This document shows positions 13,983 to 22,106 of a DNA stretch of 41,213 nt, piece after piece. The notes beneath the pieces were generated by a model. It ran no database searches and was not told the DNA's origin. It saw only the letters and a program-made list of their open reading frames with translations. Every line of letters begins with the position of its first letter. The first letter of the stretch is position 1. The stretch is from a virus. Both the position numbers and the translations under genes were made by a program. The DNA is taken from positions 1 through 41,213 of IMG/VR virus record IMGVR_UViG_3300037833_000023; one strand, given 5' to 3'.

Positions 13983-14534
13983 ATGCAACTCAACAGCGCC
14001 TTCAGGAGCCTGCGCCGCCAAATCGGCCAGATCGGCAGCGGCATGCGCGTGGCGATCGCCGCGCTCAGCCTGTCCGCTGGCGGCCTGGTCGGCATCGCCG
14101 TCCACGAGGGTTACAGCTCCAACGCCTACCCGGACCCGGTGCACGGCGCAAAAGTGCCGACCATCGGCTTCGGCACCACTGGCGGCGTGAAGATGGGCGA
14201 CACCACCACGCCGGTGCAGGCGCTGCAGCGCAAGCTCTCCGACGTGCAGGCGATGGAAGGCGCGGTCAAACGCTGCGTCGCAGTGCCGCTGCACCAGCAC
14301 GAGTACGACGCCTTCCTCGACTTCTCCTACAACATCGGCACCGCCAAGTTCTGCGGCTCGACGCTGGTCAAGAAGCTGAATGCTGGCGACTACGAGGGCG
14401 CGTGCCGCGAGATGGCCAGATGGACCTACGCCGGCCCCTTCAACTGCGCCTTGCCGCAGTACCGCAGCAAATGCGGCGGCCTGGTCACGCGTCGAGAGCA
14501 GTCCGTGGCCAAGTGCCTGGGGCAGCAGCCATGA
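13983..14534 (+). CDS. SAR endolysin (GH24 lysozyme)
   Basis: 183 residues. The N-terminal Gly/Ala/Ser-rich weak membrane segment, about 23-40 (VAIAALSLSAGGLVGIAV), is a signal-arrest-release sequence. The catalytic Glu42 (HEGYSSNAYPD), Asp51 and Thr60 follow directly, as in P1 Lyz/P21 endolysins, and GFGTT, DFSYNIGT and the C-terminal CLGQQ region complete the fold. It hydrolyses cell-wall glycan once released into the periplasm. The ATG is preceded only by GCGGGG; an internal ATG at the basic MRV is possible but would shorten the basic N-terminus. Confidence 0.93.
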   Translation: MQLNSAFRSLRRQIGQIGSGMRVAIAALSLSAGGLVGIAVHEGYSSNAYPDPVHGAKVPTIGFGTTGGVKMGDTTTPVQALQRKLSDVQAMEGAVKRCVAVPLHQHEYDAFLDFSYNIGTAKFCGSTLVKKLNAGDYEGACREMARWTYAGPFNCALPQYRSKCGGLVTRREQSVAKCLGQQP

Positions 14535-15118
14535 GCACCGGCTACAAGGCGCTGGCCGCTCTCCTGATTGCCCTGGCCCTGGTGACGTTCGGTTACCGCC
14601 AAGGGAGCACCGCCACACACAACGCCTGGCAGGCCAAGGAAGGCAAGCGCATCCAGGAAGAGAAGGACGCCCAGGAAGCCGAGTTCCGCCGCGCCGACAA
14701 GGCCAGCGGCGCCTTGCAGGCCGAGCTGCTGGCGCTCGCCGCGTCCAACGATCAACTGCACGGAGCGTTCGATGACTACAAGCGCAAGCACCCACTCCTC
14801 GCGCGCCGCCCGGTGGGGCGTGCAGCGCCAGCCGCTGTCGGCCAAGCCCCGCCGCTTCGGTGCGAGCCGGTACCTGGTGGCAATGACTCTGCTCTCTCTC
14901 TTGGGGCTGTCTGGATGTGGAACAGCGCCCTCGCAGGGCGGGACGTCCCTGCGGGTGCCTGCGGACTTGCTGACACCTCCCCGGAAGCCTGTGCCGCTGA
15001 TTCCGGCCGCACCCTCACCGACGCCTGGGACAACCAGGCCCTCAACGCCAAGCTCTGTGCCGAAGATCGACTCCGGCATCAGCGCCTGATCGATTTTTTA
15101 CAGGAACGAAAGCAATGA
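14531..15118 (+). CDS. Rz: Rz-like inner-membrane spanin
   Basis: 195 residues. The ATGA overlap with the endolysin stop sets the start. One N-terminal anchor (YKALAALLIALALVTFGY, residues 5-22) is followed by a long coiled-coil periplasmic part (KEGKRIQEEKDAQEAEFRRA, DKASGALQAELLALAASNDQ) and a C-terminal helix, the usual i-spanin plan. Together with Rz1 it should bridge and fuse inner and outer membranes in the last lysis step. A T_TTT_TTA heptamer near its 3-prime end reads in -1 frame into the next gene (see findings). Confidence 0.9.
   Translation: MSTGYKALAALLIALALVTFGYRQGSTATHNAWQAKEGKRIQEEKDAQEAEFRRADKASGALQAELLALAASNDQLHGAFDDYKRKHPLLARRPVGRAAPAAVGQAPPLRCEPVPGGNDSALSLGAVWMWNSALAGRDVPAGACGLADTSPEACAADSGRTLTDAWDNQALNAKLCAEDRLRHQRLIDFLQERKQ
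14883..15089 (+). CDS. Rz1: Rz1-like outer-membrane lipoprotein, embedded in Rz
   Basis: 68 residues in the +1 frame inside Rz. The lipobox LSGC puts lipidated Cys at residue 12 (MTLLSLLGLSGCGTAPSQ); the mature part is proline-rich (LLTPPRKPVPLIPAAPSPTP), typical of o-spanins. The start ATG is 111 nt inside a longer possible reading that begins without a good signal. Embedded gene layout matches lambda Rz/Rz1. Confidence 0.85.
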   Translation: MTLLSLLGLSGCGTAPSQGGTSLRVPADLLTPPRKPVPLIPAAPSPTPGTTRPSTPSSVPKIDSGISA

Positions 15119-15393
15119 GCGACCAAGGACGCACGCAGGAGTTGCTCTTGCTAGGCCAGATCCACGGCCTGGTGCAGGCGCTGAAAGATGGGCAGGATCT
15201 GTCCAACACCCGGATCGCCGATCTGGAAAAGAAGGTCGATACCCGTTTCGACGGCATCGACTCCAGGCTGCGCAACGTGGAGCAGAAAGCCGCCGTCATG
15301 GGCGCCGTTTCTGGCGGCGCGATGGCGATCGGCACCGCACTCATCATCGAGGGCATCAAGCACTGGCTCGGCCGGGGCGGCCCCACCCCGTAA
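15115..15393 (+). CDS. Small C-tail-anchored membrane protein, possible holin
   Basis: 92 residues. N-terminal coiled coil (IADLEKKVDTRFDGIDSRLR) and one C-terminal membrane segment (AVSGGAMAIGTALIIEGI, about 64-82) followed by HWLGRG. This is the XhlA-like arrangement. Start ATG overlaps the Rz stop (ATGA). No classic holin is seen before the endolysin, so this is a holin or lysis-timing candidate; the call is inference. Confidence 0.8.
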   Translation: MSDQGRTQELLLLGQIHGLVQALKDGQDLSNTRIADLEKKVDTRFDGIDSRLRNVEQKAAVMGAVSGGAMAIGTALIIEGIKHWLGRGGPTP

Positions 15394-15893
15394 TGGCCCA
15401 CGGCACAGAAAAGCGCACGCAGCTGCGCGGGCTGTACGTCTACCAACGCATGCCGATGGAGACCGCCTGCAAGAAGCTGGGCGTGCCCAAGAGCACGGGC
15501 AACCGCTGGAAGCAGGACGCCGCGGCTAAGGGCGACGACTGGGACACCTCGCGCACGGCAATGGCCCTGGGCGACGAGAACTTCAACCAGCTGGGCAAGA
15601 AGCTGCTGGAAGACTACCTGCTGCAGCACCAGGCCACCATGAACATGCTGCGGGACGACAAGAAGATGACCGCGCGTGAGAAGGCCGAGACGCTGGCCAG
15701 CATGAGCGACAGCTTCAACAAGACCATGAACAGCTTCAAGCGCCTGTCGCCGGACCTGAACCGCCAGGCGATCGGGCTGGACGTCCTGCAGCGCCTCGCG
15801 CAGTTCGCGCAGGCCAAGCACCCGAAGCACGTGCCGGCACTGCTGGCGCTGCTGGAGCCCTTCGGCGAAGAACTGGCCAAGGCGTACGCCTGA
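15393..15893 (+). CDS. DUF1804-family protein, probable small terminase-like component
   Basis: 166 residues. MAHGTEKRTQLRGLYVYQRM, then METACKKLGVPKSTGNRWKQ (helix-turn-helix) and KGDDWDTSRTAMALGDENF match DUF1804, usually found just before the large terminase of Mu-like phages, where it most likely acts as DNA-recognition small terminase. The C-terminal half is helical. The ATG overlaps the upstream TAA (TAATG). Confidence 0.88.
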   Translation: MAHGTEKRTQLRGLYVYQRMPMETACKKLGVPKSTGNRWKQDAAAKGDDWDTSRTAMALGDENFNQLGKKLLEDYLLQHQATMNMLRDDKKMTAREKAETLASMSDSFNKTMNSFKRLSPDLNRQAIGLDVLQRLAQFAQAKHPKHVPALLALLEPFGEELAKAYA

Positions 15894-15902
15894 GGTGCCG
15901 TT

Positions 15903-16016
15903 ATGGTCTCGTTTGCCTTCTTCTTGGCGTTGGCCTACCTCGTTGAGGAGGAAGGGCTGCACCCGTTGATGGCGCTGATCATCGCGTGCATCTGGCTGGC
16001 GGTGCGACATGGCTAA
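15903..16016 (+). CDS. 37-residue membrane peptide overlapping the terminase start
   Basis: Starts MVSFAFFFLALAYLVEEEGL and continues HPLMALIIACIWLAVRHG: two hydrophobic stretches divided by a short acidic loop, enough for a small membrane hairpin. A GAGGTG Shine-Dalgarno lies five bases from its ATG; its stop lies inside the first codons of the terminase gene (8-nt overlap), suggesting coupling. It could be a pinholin or antiholin or a membrane anchor for packaging; function unknown. Confidence 0.6.
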   Translation: MVSFAFFLALAYLVEEEGLHPLMALIIACIWLAVRHG

Positions 16017-17676
16017 GAGCAGCAAGCAGTTCCTCGACGGCCTGGCCGAGCTGGCCGAGACGCTCCGCCGGCAGATCGACGCCGACCTGGAGGGCTGGGA
16101 CCTGGCGCCCGAGGCGATCGCCGAGCGCCGACGCCTGGTCTTCGACGATGTAACCGGCTTCGAGTACTTCGACCGCACGTACTTCCCGCACTACGGCAAG
16201 GCCGAGCCCAGCGCGCTGCACACCTTTTTGCACCAGCGCCTGCCGCAGATTGTGAACTCGCCCAACGGAGAGCGCGACGCGATCGCAGCGCCCCGCGGTG
16301 AAGCCAAGTCCACCAAGATCAGCCTGGTCTTCGTGCTGTGGTGCCTGATCAAGGCGATCAAGTGGTACCCGATCATCGTCATGGACGCCTTCGAGCAGGC
16401 GGCCGAGATGCTGGAGGCGATCAAGGCCGAACTCGAGGCCAACCCCCGGCTGGCCAGCGACTTCCCCGAGGCTTGTGGCCAGGGCAAGGTGTGGCGTGCC
16501 GGCGTGATCGTTACAGCGAACGGCCGAAAGGTGGAGGCGTTCGGCAGCGCCAAGAAGATCCGCGGCCGGCGCCACGGCCCGCACCGGCCCGACCTGGCGG
16601 TGATGGACGACATCGAGAACGACGAGAACGTCACCACGCCGGCGCAGCGCGACAAGCTGCAGCGCTTTGTGACCAAGGGCGTGCTGAACCTCGGGCCGCC
16701 CGACGACAGCATGGACGCCATCGTCGTCGGCACCGTGCTCCACTACGACAGTGTGCTGGCCAGGTTCCTGCGCAACCCGTTGTGGAACCGCAAGGTGTTC
16801 AAGGCCATCATCCAGTGGCCCGACCGCATGGACCTGTGGGAGCAGTTCGAAGGACTGCTGCTCAACGCCGACACGCCCCAAGAGGGCCAGGCCGCGGCGA
16901 TGGCGCTCTACGAAGAGAACCGGGCGGCGATGGACGCCGGCGCGGTGGTCAGCTGGCCGGCGGTGCGGCCGCTGGTGAAGCTGATGATCAAGCGCGCGCG
17001 CGAAGGGCACGATGCCTTCGACAGCGAACAGCAGAACGACCCCACCAGCGGGGAGGATGCGCCATTCGCCAACTCGATCCGCTTCTGGGTCAATCGGCTC
17101 AATGAGTGGCTGTTCTACGGCGCCTGCGACCCTTCGCTGGGCAAGGCCGGCGCCGGCCGCGACCCCAGCGCGATCGGCGTGGGCGGCTTCAATCGCGAAA
17201 CCGGGATCCTGGACGTGGTCGAGGCCAAGATCCGCAAGCGGGTGCCGGACAAGATCATCAGCGACATGATCGAGGTGCAGCGCGAATACAACTGCATCGT
17301 CTGGGGCGTCGAGACCGTCCAGTTCCAGGAGTTCCTGGCCACCGAGCTGATCAAGCGCAGCGCGCAGCAGGGCGTGCCGCTACCCGTGCGGATGCTCGTG
17401 CCGATCATCGACAAGCTGATGCGGATCGAGGCGCTCCAGCCCCACTGCGCCAACGGCCTGATCCGTTTCCACTCGTCGCTCACCACCCTGATCGACCAGT
17501 TCAAGCACTTCCCCAAGGCCGACCACGACGACGGCCCCGACATGGTGGCCATGCTCTGGATGCTGGCGCAGACCGGCGGCGTGGCCGCTGCCGTTCAGAG
17601 CGGCGGGGAAGAAGAAGACAGCACCCGCGCCCGCTACCGCCGCACAGCCGCGCGCATGTTTCGAGGAGTCCACTGA
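16009..17676 (+). CDS. Large terminase subunit (Mu Gp28-like)
   Basis: 555 residues. Packaging ATPase: Walker A-like APRGEAKST at residues 94-102, Walker B DLAVMDD at 195-201, coupling region GTVLHYDSV. C-terminal RNase H-type nuclease: Asp374 (YGACDPSLG), VWGVETVQF and HDDGPDMVAML supply acidic residues. It cuts and pumps phage DNA, for Mu-like phages from inserted copies into heads. It overlaps both the preceding 37-aa gene and, by one base, the portal start. Confidence 0.94.
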   Translation: MAKSSKQFLDGLAELAETLRRQIDADLEGWDLAPEAIAERRRLVFDDVTGFEYFDRTYFPHYGKAEPSALHTFLHQRLPQIVNSPNGERDAIAAPRGEAKSTKISLVFVLWCLIKAIKWYPIIVMDAFEQAAEMLEAIKAELEANPRLASDFPEACGQGKVWRAGVIVTANGRKVEAFGSAKKIRGRRHGPHRPDLAVMDDIENDENVTTPAQRDKLQRFVTKGVLNLGPPDDSMDAIVVGTVLHYDSVLARFLRNPLWNRKVFKAIIQWPDRMDLWEQFEGLLLNADTPQEGQAAAMALYEENRAAMDAGAVVSWPAVRPLVKLMIKRAREGHDAFDSEQQNDPTSGEDAPFANSIRFWVNRLNEWLFYGACDPSLGKAGAGRDPSAIGVGGFNRETGILDVVEAKIRKRVPDKIISDMIEVQREYNCIVWGVETVQFQEFLATELIKRSAQQGVPLPVRMLVPIIDKLMRIEALQPHCANGLIRFHSSLTTLIDQFKHFPKADHDDGPDMVAMLWMLAQTGGVAAAVQSGGEEEDSTRARYRRTAARMFRGVH

Positions 17677-19214
17677 TGATCAAGAGTGCTTGGGGCAGCC
17701 TGCTGGCCCGTGTCGGGTTCGGGCAACTGGAGGGCGACCCGGTGAGTGCAGCCACCGCGCCGGCAGTGCAGGAGCGCCTGGTCGAAGCCGTCGGCACTCA
17801 GTCCGAGGACGAGGCTGGCTGGACCCGGCTCACAGGCGACGGGCTGGGCCGCTACAACCAGCGCGACCTCACGCCCATGAACCAGGAGCGCATGGCTAAG
17901 CTGGCCGAGTTCCTGTGGCAAAGCAACACCCTGGCCAACCGGCTGATCGAGCTGCCGCTGGCCTACCTGACAGCCGAGGGCGTCAGCCTGCAGTGCGAAC
18001 ATCCAGAGCACCAGAAGCTGCTGGACGCCTTCTGGAACGATCCGATCAACAACTGGCCGCTGAAGCTCCCGGCGCGCGTGCGTGCGCTGGCGCTGCTCGG
18101 TGAGCAGTGCTACGTGATCAACGCCAACAGCGGCAACGGCTTCGTGCGCCTGGGCTACCTGGATCCGCGCCAGATCGGCCAGGTTGTAATGGACCCGGAC
18201 AACCCGGAGCAGGCGATCGGCGTCATCACCAAGCGCGACGCCAGGGGCAAGTACTGGAAGTACCGGGTTGCAGTGCTGGGCGACGACCCCGAGCTGTTCA
18301 GCGCACGCACGGCCAAGATCCGGGCCGAAGACTTCACGGACGGCGAGTGCCTGCTGTACCAGGTCAACAAGTTCCCGGACGGCAGCCGCGGGCGCAGCGA
18401 CCTACTGGGGCAGATGGACTGGCTGGACGCTTACGACAACTTCCTCTTCGACGAGATCGACCGCATCTCCTTCCTGCGCCGGTTCGTCTGGGACGTGACG
18501 CTGAAGGGGGCCGACCCCGAGATGGTGAAGAAGTTCGACAAGGAGTTCAAGGCGCCCGAGCCGAACAGCAAGTTCGTGCACAACGACTCGGTCACGCTGC
18601 AGGCAGTCAGCCCCACCCTACAGGCGGCCGACACAAGCGAAAGCGCCCGCCTGCTGCGCAACCACGTCCTGGGCGGCGCCACGGTACCCGAGCACTGGTT
18701 TGGCGGCGGCGGCGACGTAAACCGCGCCGCTGCCAGCGAGATGGGCGAGCCCACCTTCAAGATCTACACGGCGCGCCAGAGCATGCTCAAGATCATGCTG
18801 GAGGAGATCGGGCGCCTGGTGCTGTGGAAAGCCACCAGCACGAACGAACCGAACTGGGGCGACGAGAAGTGGAAGGTGACGGCCGTGTTCCCGGAGTTGG
18901 CCAACAAGGATCTGACCAAGTTCGCCGCGGCCATGAGCCAGGTGGCCACCACGGTGGTGCTGCTGATCGACAACGGCCTGCTCACCCAGGAGCGCGGCCT
19001 CAGCCTGATCGCCGACGTGGCCGGCCGCTTCGGCCAGCAGATCGACGCGGCCGACGAGTTGGCCAAGGCCCGGCTCGAACACGAGCAACGCAAGAAGGAC
19101 CGGGCTGCAGCCGACAGCTTTAACCTGCCTGCGGACCTGCGTGACGCGCTGAAGGACGGCAAGGCTGGCGCGAGCCCGGCGCCGGCACCTGGTGAACCCG
19201 CAGCAAGCGTTTGA
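17676..19214 (+). CDS. Portal protein
   Basis: 512 residues. Family features: LTPMNQERMAKLAEFLWQSN, NRLIELPLAYLTAEGVSL, LLGEQCYVINANSGNGFVRL, LDPRQI, EHWFGGGGDVNRAAASEMGE, then ISFLRRFVWDV. It forms the dodecameric ring at one head vertex. The ATG sits at the terminase stop (TGATGA). The C-terminal tail is low-complexity and overlaps the next gene by 23 nt. Confidence 0.9.
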   Translation: MIKSAWGSLLARVGFGQLEGDPVSAATAPAVQERLVEAVGTQSEDEAGWTRLTGDGLGRYNQRDLTPMNQERMAKLAEFLWQSNTLANRLIELPLAYLTAEGVSLQCEHPEHQKLLDAFWNDPINNWPLKLPARVRALALLGEQCYVINANSGNGFVRLGYLDPRQIGQVVMDPDNPEQAIGVITKRDARGKYWKYRVAVLGDDPELFSARTAKIRAEDFTDGECLLYQVNKFPDGSRGRSDLLGQMDWLDAYDNFLFDEIDRISFLRRFVWDVTLKGADPEMVKKFDKEFKAPEPNSKFVHNDSVTLQAVSPTLQAADTSESARLLRNHVLGGATVPEHWFGGGGDVNRAAASEMGEPTFKIYTARQSMLKIMLEEIGRLVLWKATSTNEPNWGDEKWKVTAVFPELANKDLTKFAAAMSQVATTVVLLIDNGLLTQERGLSLIADVAGRFGQQIDAADELAKARLEHEQRKKDRAAADSFNLPADLRDALKDGKAGASPAPAPGEPAASV

Positions 19215-20109
19215 AGCGGCACTGCGCGAGCGCCTGCGCGAGCGCGCCGCCCTGATCCTCGGCACCGACCAGGCCGTGGTGGCGGAGCTGCGCCAGGCGC
19301 GCGAGCAGATCCAGCAGGTGCTGGCCGGCCAGCCGGCCGATTGGGAGCGCTGGCAGCTCACGCGGCTGCTGGAGCAGCTGCAGGCGGTCCTCGAAGGTGC
19401 CACAGGCCGCGCCGCCACTGCGGTGGACGTGGGCCTGCGCGCTGCCTGGCAGCAAGGCGAAGACCTGGTCGACAAGCCGCTGGGCGCGGCGGGCCTGAGC
19501 GTGGAGCTGCAGCTGCCGGTGCTCGATGCCGGCGTCCTGGGGAACCTGCGGCGCTTCACCGCGCTGCGCCTCAAGGACGTGGGGGTCGAGGCTTCCAGGA
19601 AGATCGGCAACCAGCTCAGCCTGGTCACCGTTGGCGCACGCACGCCGTTCCAGGCGATCAAGGCGGTGCAGGAGACCCTGGGCAATGAGAGCCCCCAGCG
19701 CGCCACCACCATCGTGCGCACCGAGGTGGGCCGGGCCTTCGCGATCGCCAGCTTCAAGCGGCTGCAGCAGGCCGCGGCGCTGGTGCCGGGCCTGAAGAAG
19801 CAGTGGCGCCGCAGCGGCAAGATCCACAGCCGCTGGAACCATGACGCCGCGGACGGCCAAGTCCAGGAGGTCGACCAGCCGTTCGTGCTGCCAGGCCACC
19901 AGGGTCCCGTGAAGCTGATGCACCCGCACGACCCGCAAGCGCCGGTGGAGGAGATCATCAACTGCGGCTGCCTAGCGGTCCCCTACCGCGACACCTGGAC
20001 GGTGATGACGCCCGGGGCCAAGCCGTTCTCGAAGCTGGAGCTGCAGCAGGATCCGCGCAAAGCCGCCATTGACCAGGCCGCGCAGCGGGCAGGTATGCGC
20101 CAGAGTTAA
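19192..20109 (+). CDS. Head morphogenesis protein (Mu F / SPP1 gp7-like)
   Basis: 305 residues. It has the helical N-terminal region (RLRERAALILGTDQAVVAEL), TTIVRTEVGRAFAIASF, and the Cys/His-containing C-terminal motif (KQWRRSGKIHSRWNHDAADG, ... EEIINCGCLAVPYRDTW), as in Mu F-type minor head proteins. The GTG start lies inside the end of the portal gene. Probably a minor head component helping start assembly at the portal. Not preceded by a good Shine-Dalgarno, so coupling is likely. Confidence 0.9.
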   Translation: MNPQQAFEAALRERLRERAALILGTDQAVVAELRQAREQIQQVLAGQPADWERWQLTRLLEQLQAVLEGATGRAATAVDVGLRAAWQQGEDLVDKPLGAAGLSVELQLPVLDAGVLGNLRRFTALRLKDVGVEASRKIGNQLSLVTVGARTPFQAIKAVQETLGNESPQRATTIVRTEVGRAFAIASFKRLQQAAALVPGLKKQWRRSGKIHSRWNHDAADGQVQEVDQPFVLPGHQGPVKLMHPHDPQAPVEEIINCGCLAVPYRDTWTVMTPGAKPFSKLELQQDPRKAAIDQAAQRAGMRQS

Positions 20110-20216
20110 AGCGTCTCCGGTTTTAGGGCCGCCAAGGCCCGCGAAGCCTGAGGACTGCCGCTGCCCCCAGGAAAGAAGTTAAAGCGAAGTTAGGCCCCCG
20201 CAATTGCGTCGGAGGG
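20110..20216. other. Non-coding gap at the left edge of the inserted cassette
   Basis: Contains a weak hairpin (GGGCC / GGCCC), the motif GTTAAAGC twice (20105-20112 and 20178-20185), GCGAAGTTA at 20184-20192, and the 10-bp palindrome CGCAATTGCG at 20199-20208. GCGAAGTTA recurs at 20701-20709, so the short repeat flanks the minus-strand gene. No promoter is convincing. Confidence 0.5.
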
Positions 20217-20636
20217 CTATGGAAGAGCTTCTGCCTCGGTCGCCAGGGCGTCGTTCATCGCCAAGGTCGAGTACCGGCCTGTAACTATCTCGCGGACGGT
20301 CGCCGGGTCGATCCGCCACTTCTCAGCGACGACTTTCGGGTCTGCGCCCTCTCGAACTTGCTGTCTGATACGCAGGAGTTCGGGCGCCAGCAGCTTGGCG
20401 CGGAAGTTCCGCGGTGCGAATTGGATGGAGCGCCGCTCGTATCCGAGCTGCTCGTAGGCGATGCGCGAGGCCGCGGAGGAGTAGGCCCCGCGCAGGAGAT
20501 CCTTCAAGCTGGCCACGGCCAGGCCTTTCTTGGTCCAGTCCGCGAGCAGCTGCTCGAAGCACTCGCCCGCGGTGAAGCGTTCGAGGTAGGACTTCAGCGC
20601 CTCGGGGGAAAGCGCCTGGTGGCGGCTACGTGGCAT
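20217..20636 (-). CDS. Helix-turn-helix-like protein, antisense to the late genes
   Basis: 139 residues from the ATG (MPRSRHQALSPEALKSYLER). The C-terminal ADPKVVAEKWRIDPATVREI then VTGRYSTL reads as a helix-turn-helix; the centre is helical (YSSAASRIAYEQLGYERRSI). It is the only minus-strand gene right of the repressor. A TTG 15 codons upstream is less likely. It is divergent from the two HEPN-like genes, with 93 nt between. A regulator or antitoxin of that pair is a reasonable but unproven guess. Confidence 0.7.
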   Translation of the reverse strand: MPRSRHQALSPEALKSYLERFTAGECFEQLLADWTKKGLAVASLKDLLRGAYSSAASRIAYEQLGYERRSIQFAPRNFRAKLLAPELLRIRQQVREGADPKVVAEKWRIDPATVREIVTGRYSTLAMNDALATEAEALP

Positions 20637-20729
20637 TGGGGCAGTGTATTCGTCAAACCACCCACTCCGCCGATGGTGCAATGCTTTCGCAACGACCCCA
20701 GCGAAGTTAAAGTTACAGCAGGAGAGGCA

Positions 20730-21239
20730 ATGGACAATATCGAAACGCAGCTGCGCATGGCCGACCGGCTAGACGCCATCTCGAAAGCGGTGGGCTACTC
20801 GCTCTGGGCTCTGCAGGGCCTGGAGCATGCGACCGCCCAGATCTACGTGATGATGGCTCTGGCAACCCCTGGCATGGGTGTGGAGGCTGCGAAGCCATTG
20901 CTGGACGACGCCATGTCTAAGACCTTCGGGTCCACCGTCAAGAAGGCGATCCGCGCAAACCTGTTTCCGCCGCCTCTGGCGCAGCGCTTCGAGGCGCTTT
21001 TGGCGGAGCGGAACTGGCTGGTCCACAACTCGCATGACGAGAGCCGGTCTGCGGTCCACCAGGATCGAGCCTGCACCCAGGTCATCGCGAGAGTTGAAGC
21101 GATCGCCAAAGAGGCGGGCGCGCTGATGACGGAACTGAACGTCCTCGGCATGGCGTTCGTCGTCAAGCACGGGAAAAGCATGAACAGGGTTATGGACATC
21201 GCGGCGCAGACACTAACCGAATGGCGCCACCGCGACTAG
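20730..21239 (+). CDS. HEPN-like protein (RNxxxH), insertion cassette
   Basis: 169 residues, mostly helical. LLAERNWLVHNSHDESRS contains Arg94-Asn95-x3-His99, the RNxxxH form of the Rx4-6H motif that marks HEPN-domain proteins, many of them RNases in toxin-antitoxin and abortive-infection systems. AGGAG precedes the ATG. It lies among head genes but does not resemble any structural protein. It is followed after 27 nt by another Rx4H protein. Domain call is from motif and helical context only. Confidence 0.75.
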   Translation: MDNIETQLRMADRLDAISKAVGYSLWALQGLEHATAQIYVMMALATPGMGVEAAKPLLDDAMSKTFGSTVKKAIRANLFPPPLAQRFEALLAERNWLVHNSHDESRSAVHQDRACTQVIARVEAIAKEAGALMTELNVLGMAFVVKHGKSMNRVMDIAAQTLTEWRHRD

Positions 21240-21266
21240 GACAGCACCATCTGCCGCCGCTTCGAG

Positions 21267-22082
21267 ATGAACCCTCCAGATGAAAAGCCACCTGCCCCGC
21301 GGCTAACGCTGGGCACTGCAACACCTGAGCAGCTGGCCGCGGCCGTCGCATCCGTGTTCTCGCGGCCGGAGTTTCTTGCTCGCATCCGCGACCTGAACGA
21401 GCGCTGGGCGCTCGTGGGTAAGGCGTTCCGTCGGCTCGAGATGCTCGGATCCGCCCTCGTGCAGGTAGGTTCCGCGATCCCTCACCAGAAAGGCCTTGAG
21501 TCCAGTGTCGAACAGGTGCGCGCCCTGGCGAACCTGAACTGGTACATGGATCTCGAATTGCCCTGGTCGGTGTTCCAGGACGCCGGCGAGGCGGCCTGCC
21601 GCGAGGACATCCAGGAGGCGGATCGCATCATGGCGGAGCATTTTGAGTCCCGCTATGCAGAGGTACGTCAGCAGCTGCACGACCGCCTTCCTAAGCGGTG
21701 GCCGGTGCTCGGGCTCGCCTTTGCCGCACACGAACGTGGCGACTATGGCCTCGCCATTCTGGCATTCCTCAGCCAGGCGGACGGCCTGAGCCGCGAATTA
21801 CGAGAAGGCTATTTTTTCGCCCGCACCCGCGGTGCCGGCCAACGGGCGACGGCAAGCTACGCCGCGCGTAACGCGCGCACGGACGCCGATTGGCTGGTGT
21901 TCGCGGCGCTGGAGGCGAAGCTGGCCATCATGGACAACCTGACTCCCAGCACACCTGATGACGGCTCCCTGAACCGCCATGCCGTGATGCACGGTGAAGC
22001 CGTGAACTACGGGAGCCGCACCAACAGCCTCAAGGCCCTGTCGCTTCTGCACTACGTGGCCGTGACGGCGGAAAGTTCCTGA
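21267..22082 (+). CDS. Second HEPN-like protein (Rx4H), insertion cassette
   Basis: 271 residues. The C-terminal LNRHAVMHGEAVNYGSRTNS then LKALSLLHYVA contains Arg237-x4-His242 and the N-R-H-x3-H-G context seen at the end of many uncharacterised HEPN-type helical proteins. The N-terminal DLNERWALVGKAFRRLEMLG region is helical. It has only a weak Shine-Dalgarno and probably depends on the upstream gene. No structural role is suggested. Likely a cassette partner of the preceding gene; RNase activity is inference. Confidence 0.78.
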   Translation: MNPPDEKPPAPRLTLGTATPEQLAAAVASVFSRPEFLARIRDLNERWALVGKAFRRLEMLGSALVQVGSAIPHQKGLESSVEQVRALANLNWYMDLELPWSVFQDAGEAACREDIQEADRIMAEHFESRYAEVRQQLHDRLPKRWPVLGLAFAAHERGDYGLAILAFLSQADGLSRELREGYFFARTRGAGQRATASYAARNARTDADWLVFAALEAKLAIMDNLTPSTPDDGSLNRHAVMHGEAVNYGSRTNSLKALSLLHYVAVTAESS

Positions 22083-22106
22083 CGCGCCGCGCGCTCAACT
22101 CGCGCC

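Noticed and set aside
18618-19961. 447-codon minus-strand frame over portal and head morphogenesis genes
   Set aside because: Ser/Arg/Ala-rich shadow with no protein features.
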